From the NCBI GenBank assembly GCA_013813945.1, contig JACCQV010000378.1:1-12575 (forward strand): DNA of 12,575 nucleotides. Direction: 5' to 3'. The stretch comes from Deltaproteobacteria bacterium (lineage in GTDB: Bacteria > Myxococcota_A > Polyangia > Haliangiales > Haliangiaceae). The notes beneath the pieces were generated by a model that was not told the DNA's origin, ran no database searches, and worked only from the letters and a program-made list of their open reading frames with translations. The position numbers and the translations under genes are program-made. Of this stretch, positions 7,400 through 12,575 are shown piece by piece (position 1 is the stretch's first letter; every line of letters begins with the position of its first letter).

Positions 7400-8050
7400 A
7401 TGATCCGCGCGGTTCTGTTCGATCTCGATGGCACGCTCATCGACTCGCTTGCCGACATCTCGTCCGCGCTCTGTGCGGCGCTGGCCGATCACTCGCTCGC
7501 GCAACCCACGATAGACACCGTGCGAACGTGGATCGGCGGCGGTGCCCGCAACCTGATCGTGCACGCCATCGATGCCGCGCGGCTCGCGCCCGACATGGTC
7601 GATGTCGTTCTCGCCCGGTTCCGCGTCCACTACGCGGCCGCCCCGATCGTCAAGACCCGCCTGTATCCAGGACTCGCGCCGGTTCTCGATGAGCTCGTCG
7701 TCGCGGATCTCCGGCTCGCGGTCCTGACCAATAAACCGCACGACCTCGCGGTCCGGATCTGCGGCCCGCTGCTCGCGCCATGGCCGTTCGGCATGATCGT
7801 CGGCCAGCGCGCAGGCGTCGCGCTCAAGCCCGATCCCGGTGCAGCACTCCAGATCGCGGCTGAGCTCGGGGTGCCACCCGAAGACTGCGCGTTCGTAGGA
7901 GACTCCGCCGTCGACCTCGACACGGCGCGTGCGGCCGGCATGCGCGCAGTCGGCGTGTCGTGGGGCTTCCGCCCACGCGACGAGCTCGAGGCGTGCAACC
8001 CGTGGCTACTCGTCGACGACCCCGCCGGCTTGCGCGCGCTCCTGACCTGA
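7400..8050 (+). CDS. gph: Phosphoglycolate phosphatase-like HAD hydrolase
   Basis: This 216-residue protein begins at the ATG at 7400; the frame is open upstream but the HAD fold starts here (MIRAVLFDLDGTLIDS). The HAD motifs are complete: D8-x-D10-GT (motif I), LT110-N-K (motif II), K143-P (motif III), and GD168SAVD172 (motif IV). The helical cap with WIGGGARNLIVHAI (44-57) and the motif-IV style match Gph, which removes 2-phosphoglycolate formed during DNA repair or oxygenation. Length fits the family. Other small phosphosugar phosphatases share this pattern, so the substrate is inferred. No strong ribosome binding site is seen. The stop TGA at 8048-8050 is directly followed by the stop codon of the convergent hibernation-factor gene, leaving no room for a separate terminator. 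Confidence 0.85.
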   Translation: MIRAVLFDLDGTLIDSLADISSALCAALADHSLAQPTIDTVRTWIGGGARNLIVHAIDAARLAPDMVDVVLARFRVHYAAAPIVKTRLYPGLAPVLDELVVADLRLAVLTNKPHDLAVRICGPLLAPWPFGMIVGQRAGVALKPDPGAALQIAAELGVPPEDCAFVGDSAVDLDTARAAGMRAVGVSWGFRPRDELEACNPWLLVDDPAGLRALLT

Positions 8051-8401
8051 CTACGAGTCGCCGCCGCTGGACCGATCGCGCTCGCGCTGCTTGCCGAGCT
8101 GTGAATCGAGCATGCGTGCCATCTTGTCCACAGCGGTCTGGACCGCGACCTCGAGCTCCGACGCGTGGTGCTTCACGGCAACAGGAGACCGACCTTCCAC
8201 GCGCACCTCGACTGTGCACCGGATGTCATCACCGCCCGATTTGGGCCCGTTCTCGTCGGCGAGGTGAACCTCGACCGTGGTGATCTGGTCGCGGAATCGG
8301 TCCAGACCGCCCTCCACGGCAGCAGTGACGATTTCGTTCAAGCGCTCACTACCCTGGATGTTGTCGTCGTGCCTGATCTGGACTTGCATGCGGTTCATCA
8401 T
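8051..8401 (-). CDS. hpf: Short HPF/RaiA-type ribosome hibernation factor
   Basis: The protein of about 116 residues is one HPF/RaiA (S30AE) domain. Its MQVQIRHDDNIQGSERLNEIV opening, the segment TTVEVHLADENGPKSGGDDI, then RCTVEVRVEGRSPVAVKHHA and a C-terminal helix with VQTAVDKMARMLDSQLGK are typical of the short form found in proteobacteria. Such proteins bind the 30S decoding region and stall ribosomes in stationary phase or stress. The tail is basic then Ser/Gly-rich, without the dimerisation domain of long HPF. The start may be ATG 8401, 8398 or 8389; a GGAGGAG at 8419-8425 is 17 bases before the first, which is unusually far. The frame is open for another 680 bases upstream, but that part is antisense to the DUF4920 gene and is not coding. 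Confidence 0.88.
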   Translation of the reverse strand: MMNRMQVQIRHDDNIQGSERLNEIVTAAVEGGLDRFRDQITTVEVHLADENGPKSGGDDIRCTVEVRVEGRSPVAVKHHASELEVAVQTAVDKMARMLDSQLGKQRERDRSSGGDS

Positions 8402-8482
8402 ATGCGAACTGCGTACCACTCCTCCGTTGCAAGATTCTTTGAGCGTTGACAACCCATGGACCCACCAGCATCCTCCGGCTCT

Positions 8483-9040
8483 ATGCTGCCGACGCTGACC
8501 CGCGCGCTGTGCCTCCTGCTCCCTTTGATCGTCGCCTGTGACAAGGGGCCGACCACGTCGAGCTCTCAGCAGCCTGCCGTCGCGACCGCTCCGGTCGCCA
8601 CCGCACCGGCCGCCACCGCGACGACGCCCGAGGGCACCAAGTTCGGCGCTGGCGTCACGCTGACCGACACGGTCGCCGTCGACGCCATCCTCGCTGACCC
8701 CAACGCCTACAAGGGCAAGACGGTCCGGGTCGAGGGCATGGTCACCGACGTCTGCCCGAAGCGCGGCTGCTGGTTCGAGCTCGCCGGCTCGGCGCCGGGC
8801 CAGAAGCTCAAGTTCAAGGTCACCGATGGCGAGATGGTGTTCCCGATGGACGCCAAGGGAAAGATCGCGATCGCGCAGGGCGAGGTCTCGGTTCGCGAGC
8901 TGACCCTCGAGGAAACGAAGCAGAACGCCGAGTACGAGGCCAAGGAATACGGCAAGGCGTACGACCCGGCGAGCATCACGACTCCCAAGATCGTCGTCCG
9001 CATGGACGGCACCGGCGCCGTCTTCCGCGACAAGATCTAG
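8483..9040 (+). CDS. DUF4920 lipoprotein
   Basis: From the ATG at 8483 the product has 185 residues; an ATG at 8456 would add nine. The later start gives a standard lipoprotein signal (MLPTLTRALCLLLPLIVAC) with lipobox I-V-A-C19. A low-complexity Thr/Ala/Pro/Ser linker with a PVATAPAATAT repeat (about 23-52) leads to a small beta-rich domain (about 55-185). This contains GKTVRVEGMVTDVCPKRGCWFEL, with C91 and C96 four residues apart, which is the DUF4920 signature and resembles an OB-like barrel. The two cysteines could form a disulfide or bind metal; the family's function is not established. It heads a tightly packed run with a PepSY-type membrane protein four bases downstream, so an envelope redox or metal role shared with that protein is a guess. 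It is divergent from hpf. Confidence 0.85.
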   Translation: MLPTLTRALCLLLPLIVACDKGPTTSSSQQPAVATAPVATAPAATATTPEGTKFGAGVTLTDTVAVDAILADPNAYKGKTVRVEGMVTDVCPKRGCWFELAGSAPGQKLKFKVTDGEMVFPMDAKGKIAIAQGEVSVRELTLEETKQNAEYEAKEYGKAYDPASITTPKIVVRMDGTGAVFRDKI

Positions 9041-9044
9041 TCCG

Positions 9045-9605
9045 GTGCGGTGGCGGCACCTGTTCCGGGTGGTGCACCGCGACATCGGTTACGTCGCGGT
9101 CGCGCTGACCCTCGCGTACTGCCTGTCTGGCATCGCCGTCAATCACATCGACGACTGGAACCCGAACTACTCCTACGCGGAGCGCAGCGTCGACATCGGA
9201 CCGCTGCCCGCTGGTTCGCTCTCCGACAAGGAAGCGTACGTCGTCACCAAGCTCGGGCTCGATCGCAGCCAGGTTCGCGGCCACTTCCAGGAGACTGCGA
9301 CCGAGCTGAGGGTGTTCCTCGTCGAGGGGCAAGAAGCGCGGGTCGACATGACCACCGGTCGCGGCTCGCTCAAGACCATCACGAAGCGCGCCGTGTTCTT
9401 CGAGGTCAACGCCCTTCACCTCAACAACCTCAAGGGCATCTGGACGTACGTCGCAGACGTCTTCGCGCTCGCGCTGATGATCCTCGCGCTGACCGGCATG
9501 ACGATGATGAAGGGCGATCGCGGCTTCCTCGGGCGCGGCAAGTACTTCGTCGGCGCGGGCCTGCTGATCCCGATCGGGTTTCTGATCTACATGTACAGCG
9601 CGTAG
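9045..9605 (+). CDS. PepSY-associated transmembrane protein
   Basis: The 186-residue protein starts with GTG four bases after the DUF4920 stop. It has three hydrophobic helices: about 15-32, 134-154 and 167-184. An extracytoplasmic loop of about 100 residues between the first two resembles a PepSY-like domain (SDKEAYVVTKLGLD, HFQETATELRVFLVEG, VDMTTGRGSLKTITKR). The patterns HRDIGY (11-16), LSGIAVNHIDDWNPNY (27-42) and ALHLNNLKGIW (123-133) match the PepSY_TM group. Larger relatives act as membrane ferric or flavin reductases or accessory proteins, and conserved histidines (H11, H34, H125) suggest haem or metal contact, but this short form has no known role. The compact operon position suggests it works with the DUF4920 lipoprotein. 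Confidence 0.82.
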   Translation: MRWRHLFRVVHRDIGYVAVALTLAYCLSGIAVNHIDDWNPNYSYAERSVDIGPLPAGSLSDKEAYVVTKLGLDRSQVRGHFQETATELRVFLVEGQEARVDMTTGRGSLKTITKRAVFFEVNALHLNNLKGIWTYVADVFALALMILALTGMTMMKGDRGFLGRGKYFVGAGLLIPIGFLIYMYSA

Positions 9606-9614
9606 ACTTCTGCG

Positions 9615-11135
9615 ATGTCCGTCAAGGGGTTCACGGCGTCGCTCGATACCCTCGTCCGGGCGCGGTACCCCTTCGTGTACCTCGTCTCGTGGGAAGAGAA
9701 GCGCGTCGATACGATCCTCGCCGAGCTAGCGCGCCGTCACGGAAAGCAGCTGGTCGAGTGGTCCGCGATCCGTGGCCTCCGGCGAACGGGGGGAGCACGG
9801 GCGGCCACCGCCGTCGAGAGCGTGACCAAGCCGGTGGAGACCATCGTCGCGATCGGCAAGCTCGCTGATCCCTCGCTGGTCGTGCTCAAGGACTTTCATC
9901 CATATCTCGACGATCCGCACGTCGTTCGCGCACTGCGCGAGCTCAACCACGACATCACGAACAGCTACTCGACCGTGATCCTGGTCTCGCCGGTGCTCAA
10001 GATTCCGGTCGAGCTCGAAAAGGACGTCACCGTTCTTGACGTCCCGCTGCCCGACTTCAACGATCTGCTCGAGCTGCTGCGCGGAATCGCAGGCGTCCTC
10101 AAGGAGCAGGGGCGCGCGACGATCAACCTCGATCGCACCGACGTCGAGAGGCTCGTACGCGCGGCGATCGGGTTGACGCTGAGCGAGGCCGAGAACGCGT
10201 TCGCTCGTGCGATCGTGACGGACGACAGGCTCGATGCGGACGACATCCAGCTCGTGCTCGAGGAGAAGCGGCAGGTCATCCGCAAGAGTGGATTGCTCGA
10301 GTACTTCGCAACCGATCAGGATCTCGGCGGCGTCGGCGGGATGGTCTACCTCAAGCAGTGGCTGGATCGCCGTGCGGCCGCATTCGGCGACAAGGCGCGC
10401 CAGTTCGGCTTGCCCGAGCCGAAAGGTCTGCTGCTCCTCGGCGTCCAGGGCTGTGGCAAGAGCATGACGGCGAAGGCAATCGCCTCGCAGTGGAAGCTGC
10501 CCCTGCTGCGGCTCGACATGGGAAGGATCTTCGGCAGCCTGATGGGCTCGTCGGAGGACAACGTGCGGCGAGCGATCCGGACTGCCGAGGGTGTCGCCCC
10601 GGTCGTCCTGTGGATCGACGAGATCGAGAAGGGACTCTCGGGCGCACGTTCGTCCGGCGAGACCGACGGTGGTACCGGAGCACGCGTGTTCGGTGCTCTG
10701 CTCACGTGGATGCAGGAGAAGACGGCTCCCGTGTTCATCGTTGCCACCGCCAATAACATTGCCGACCTTCCCCCCGAGCTCCTGCGCAAGGGCCGGTTCG
10801 ACGAGATCTTCTTCATCGACCTGCCCTCCCGCGCCGAGCGTGCCGAGATCTTCGCGATCCACCTTCGCCGTCGCGCACGCGAGCCGACGACCTTCGATCT
10901 GCCGAAGCTCGCCGATCTCGCGCGCGGCTTCAGCGGCGCGGAGATCGAGCAGGCGATCGTCGAGGGTCTGTACCAGGCGTTCGACGAGAGCACCGAGCTG
11001 GCGCAGTCTCACATCGAGCGCGCGTTGACCGAGACGCGTCCGCTCTCGACGACGATGGAGGAGAAGATCGCCGATCTGCGCGCATGGGCAGCGACCCGCG
11101 CTCGCGCTGCATCTCCACCGACGGCTGACGACTGA
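9615..11135 (+). CDS. Ycf46-like AAA+ ATPase
   Basis: The 506-residue protein has an N-terminal domain (about 1-230) typical of Ycf46 relatives: FVYLVSWEEKR, VVLKDFHPYLDDPHVVRALREL, TVILVSPVLKIPVELEKD and the helical segment LTLSEAENAFARAIV. A single AAA+ module follows (about 235-475): Walker A GVQGCGKS (276-283), Walker B VLWIDEIEK (331-339, D335-E336), sensor 1 at ATANN (377-381), arginine finger region LLRKGRFDE (389-396) and sensor 2 in GFSGAEIEQAI. All ATPase residues are present, so it should hydrolyse ATP. Chloroplast and cyanobacterial relatives are known without a firmly settled biochemical function. It starts nine bases after the PepSY gene, and its stop codon overlaps the next start as TGATG, implying translational coupling with the small membrane protein. 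Confidence 0.92.
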   Translation: MSVKGFTASLDTLVRARYPFVYLVSWEEKRVDTILAELARRHGKQLVEWSAIRGLRRTGGARAATAVESVTKPVETIVAIGKLADPSLVVLKDFHPYLDDPHVVRALRELNHDITNSYSTVILVSPVLKIPVELEKDVTVLDVPLPDFNDLLELLRGIAGVLKEQGRATINLDRTDVERLVRAAIGLTLSEAENAFARAIVTDDRLDADDIQLVLEEKRQVIRKSGLLEYFATDQDLGGVGGMVYLKQWLDRRAAAFGDKARQFGLPEPKGLLLLGVQGCGKSMTAKAIASQWKLPLLRLDMGRIFGSLMGSSEDNVRRAIRTAEGVAPVVLWIDEIEKGLSGARSSGETDGGTGARVFGALLTWMQEKTAPVFIVATANNIADLPPELLRKGRFDEIFFIDLPSRAERAEIFAIHLRRRAREPTTFDLPKLADLARGFSGAEIEQAIVEGLYQAFDESTELAQSHIERALTETRPLSTTMEEKIADLRAWAATRARAASPPTADD

Positions 11136-11629
11136 TGGGAAAGCTCGCGCGGTTTCTGAAGCTCGAGCGCGCGCGCCCCGTTGACGACGATCCTGCGCAT
11201 CCCGGGTCGCCGAGCGGAGGCCGTTTCGCCAAGCTCGAGCCTCGCCACGAGGCTGCGCAGGAAGCGGCGGCGGATCCGTTCATGCCGAAACCGGAGCGCG
11301 AGGTCGCTCTCGAGGTCGCGCACGACGCTGCCCCGGCTGCCGACAAGGCGAAAGCCGAGCGGCGGGCACGTGCCGAGGCCGACCTCGCCAGCGCACGAGA
11401 GGTCGCGCTCGCCAGACAGGCCGCGCTCGACGAAGCGCAGCCCGAGCTCGCCACCCGCGCACTCGACACGCTGGTCCGGATGACCAACGCGCACCGCTGG
11501 ACCGTGCTCGGCGGCGGCGCGGTCGCCATCGGGATCGCCGCAATGATCTTCGGACCGACCGCGTGGGGCCTGCTGGCGATCCTCCTCGGTGTGGTGATCG
11601 GCAGCGCCTACGGGGCGAAAGATGCGTGA
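11135..11629 (+). CDS. Small membrane protein with two RFxKLE motifs and a C-terminal helical hairpin
   Basis: I do not recognise a named family for this 164-residue protein. Its N-terminus has two copies of a short motif, ARFLKLE (5-11) and GRFAKLE (29-35), in a Pro/Asp-rich, probably disordered stretch. Residues about 66-105 are rich in Ala, Glu, Arg and Lys and could form a coiled coil or long helix. Two hydrophobic helices (about 122-139, 143-160) separated by a short GPTA turn end the protein, leaving the large N-terminal part on the cytoplasmic side. The ATG overlaps the stop of the AAA+ ATPase gene by one base. That supports a joint role, for example as membrane anchor or substrate adaptor of the ATPase, which is inference only. 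It ends three bases before the convergent DUF3108 gene's stop. Confidence 0.8.
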   Translation: MGKLARFLKLERARPVDDDPAHPGSPSGGRFAKLEPRHEAAQEAAADPFMPKPEREVALEVAHDAAPAADKAKAERRARAEADLASAREVALARQAALDEAQPELATRALDTLVRMTNAHRWTVLGGGAVAIGIAAMIFGPTAWGLLAILLGVVIGSAYGAKDA

Positions 11630-11632
11630 GGG

Positions 11633-12358
11633 CTAGTCGAACGACGCCGTTGACTCGACGAGCTCCGCCGCGACCCGATCGTCACCTTCCTCGACCACGA
11701 AGCGCAGCGGCGTGCGATCGCGATTACGGGCGAGCCAGATCGTGACGTCGAGCGTCACCGAGCGATCCATCGCGCGCACGACCGCGTCGACGCGCAGCGC
11801 CTTCTTGCCGAGTGCCTCATCGGACACCGGCGTGAACACATCGAGACGGTAGAGCTCGCCGCCATGCATCAGCCACAGGTAGCCCGGCGCCGGGGTCGCC
11901 TGTGACCAGGTGCGCACGATCGCGAGCGCACTCGTCAACGTGTGCAGCGGTTGGCCATCGGGGGTCCGCCTCGGCGCCTGCCCGCGAAGCGTGAACGATG
12001 CAGCACCGAGCTCCGCATCCACGCGTGCTTCGGGCTTCCCGCGGCGCCCCATGATCTCGGTCGTCGAGCTCGCGTGGCCACGATCGATCACGGTCGACAT
12101 GTCGTAACGCACGCTCGCGATCGCATTCGCGAGCATGCCGGTGCGAAACGACGCGCGAACCTCCTGACCGCCGCTGACGAGCTCGGCCCGCCCGACCTGC
12201 ATGCCCTGCCAGAACACATCCCACGCCATCTCCTCACCGCGGTGCAGCTGCGGTGCGGTCGAGGCGAGCGCGGCGGGCGGCGCATCCGGCACCGGGGACT
12301 GCGTGCCCGGCTTGCGCACGCAGGCAGCGAGACAGAGCAGGATCACGGCGCGGCGCAT
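11633..12358 (-). CDS. DUF3108 lipoprotein
   Basis: The 241-residue protein starts at the ATG at 12358 with a short lipoprotein signal, MRRAVILLCLAAC (lipobox L10-A-A-C13), then a Pro/Ala-rich linker. The mature part begins with HRGEEMAWDVFWQGMQVGRAEL (39-60), the usual opening of DUF3108, in which a beta-rich domain of about 200 residues follows. Strand-like segments with SVRYDMSTVIDRG, GYLWLMHGGELYRLDVFTP and KKALRVDAVVRAMDRSVTLDVTIWLARN fit the family, including its usual closing region on conversion of a derived quantity to a phenotype-free barrel. Members are outer-envelope proteins of unknown function. TTGAGAGC just before the start is a weak ribosome binding site. It is convergent with the ATPase operon, with three bases between stops, and lies downstream of an unidentified gene on the same strand. 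Confidence 0.82.
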   Translation of the reverse strand: MRRAVILLCLAACVRKPGTQSPVPDAPPAALASTAPQLHRGEEMAWDVFWQGMQVGRAELVSGGQEVRASFRTGMLANAIASVRYDMSTVIDRGHASSTTEIMGRRGKPEARVDAELGAASFTLRGQAPRRTPDGQPLHTLTSALAIVRTWSQATPAPGYLWLMHGGELYRLDVFTPVSDEALGKKALRVDAVVRAMDRSVTLDVTIWLARNRDRTPLRFVVEEGDDRVAAELVESTASFD

Positions 12359-12451
12359 GCTCTCAACGTACGCGCACTTGCCCGGAATGCGTCACGGGCG
12401 CCAGAGTCTGCCGGTTCTCGCCGCGAACCACCGTTCTTCACGCTGGATCGC
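12359..12451. other. Intergenic gap, longest in the window
   Basis: This 93-base stretch separates the end of the partial gene at the right edge from the DUF3108 start. It should hold any promoter of the DUF3108 gene. I see no convincing -35/-10 pair. A small hairpin is possible (GGTTC at 12413-12417 with GAACC at 12425-12429), but no T tract follows it on the minus strand, so a terminator is not supported. Confidence 0.4.
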
Positions 12452-12575
12452 CTAACCCCAGGGATCGCTTGTGTTGACCTCGTAGGCGTAGGCGTAGGCG
12501 TCTGCGTAGGCGACTCCGAGGCAACCGGCCGAGCCACCGGCCGATACCGGGTCGATGTTCCATTTCCAGACGCTG
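12452..12575 (-). CDS. C-terminal end of an unidentified protein (runs off right edge)
   Basis: On the minus strand a frame entering at the right edge runs 40 codons to the TAG at 12454-12452. The residues include WKWNIDPVSAGGSAG, then CLGVAYADAYAYAYEV and finally NTSDPWG. Codon third positions are mostly G or C, as in neighbouring genes. Trp, Gly and Tyr content suggests an exported or structural protein tail, but too little is visible to name a family. The adjacent reading frame on this strand, rich in Thr and Pro, looks like a shadow. The spacing to the DUF3108 start is 93 bases. Confidence 0.5.
   Translation of the reverse strand, partial: SVWKWNIDPVSAGGSAGCLGVAYADAYAYAYEVNTSDPWG
12481..12512. 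repeat. Short 6-bp tandem repeat (GTAGGC unit)
   Basis: About five tandem units of GTAGGC are visible, one of them changed to GTCTGC. Read on the minus strand they are GCC-TAC codon pairs giving alternating Ala-Tyr in the tail of the partial protein ending at 12452. Such a microsatellite can change length by slippage in whole codon pairs without shifting the frame. Confidence 0.7.

Noticed and set aside
6607..7692. 361-residue plus-strand open frame spanning the kinase and part of gph
   Set aside because: It crosses two supported genes in other frames and shows only Arg/His-rich shadow sequence.
8403..8418. Sigma-54-like -24/-12 element on the minus strand (TGGTACGCAGTTCGCA, GG-N10-GC) before hpf
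   Set aside because: Transcription would start near 8392, inside or at the very start of the coding region, making most start choices impossible; probably chance, though a leaderless start at 8389 would be compatible.
8446..8451. TTGACA as a -35 box for the DUF4920 operon
   Set aside because: No acceptable -10 hexamer 16-18 bases downstream.
9726..11012. 428-residue minus-strand open frame opposite the AAA+ ATPase
   Set aside because: No recognisable domain, antisense to a full set of Walker and sensor motifs.
12413..12429. Hairpin GGTTC/GAACC as a terminator for the partial gene at the right edge
   Set aside because: Stem of only five pairs and no following T tract on the minus strand.
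1..12575. Search for defence systems, prophage, integrases, insertion sequences, CRISPR, tRNA or rRNA
   Set aside because: No matching protein motifs, repeat-spacer pattern or RNA gene sequence was seen on either strand.

Overview
The window is GC-rich, densely coding bacterial DNA with no gene-free stretch longer than about 100 bases and no RNA gene, insertion sequence, CRISPR array or phage gene that I can see. Several lipoproteins, a eukaryote-like Ser/Thr kinase with a C-terminal membrane anchor, a Ycf46-type AAA+ ATPase, and DUF2505, DUF3108 and DUF4920 proteins suggest a Myxococcota-type organism (the former deltaproteobacteria). That placement comes from gene content and base composition and is tentative.

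Layout. (a) Positions 1-4769, minus strand, read from right to left: a small SRPBCC/DUF2505 protein, a membrane-anchored metallophosphoesterase, an RND efflux-pump reading frame that is an in-frame chimera of the start of a membrane fusion protein with the back half of an RND pump, and the N-terminal 304 residues of an M3-family metallopeptidase lipoprotein that runs off the left edge. Spacing is tight, so this may be one transcript. (b) 4785-5951, plus: a MetX-type homoserine O-acyltransferase, divergent from DUF2505 with only 15 bases between start codons. (c) 5903-7320, minus: a membrane-anchored Hanks kinase followed 8 bases later by a small Rieske [2Fe-2S] protein, whose 3' end overlaps metX by 49 bases. 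(d) 7400-8050, plus: a phosphoglycolate-phosphatase-like HAD hydrolase, tail to tail with (e) a short HPF/RaiA-type ribosome hibernation factor (8051-8401, minus). (f) 8483-11629, plus: a compact four-gene run comprising a DUF4920 lipoprotein, a PepSY-associated membrane protein, a Ycf46-like AAA+ ATPase and, with start and stop overlapping, a small two-helix membrane protein. (g) 11633-12358, minus: a DUF3108 lipoprotein. (h) 12452-12575, minus: the last 40 codons of an unidentified protein with an Ala-Tyr repeat.

Most of this is ordinary housekeeping and envelope content: methionine biosynthesis, 2-phosphoglycolate removal, ribosome hibernation and lipoproteins. The strongest anomaly is the RND chimera at 936-3014. 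It lacks most of the adaptor and the first half of the pump, including the segment that carries the proton-relay aspartates in this family, yet its reading frame is intact. That points to a recent deletion, an assembly collapse or, less likely, a domesticated remnant. The ATPase/membrane-protein pair at the end of operon (f) is the best candidate for a functional unit of unknown role. I did not find a convincing new defence or mobile system.
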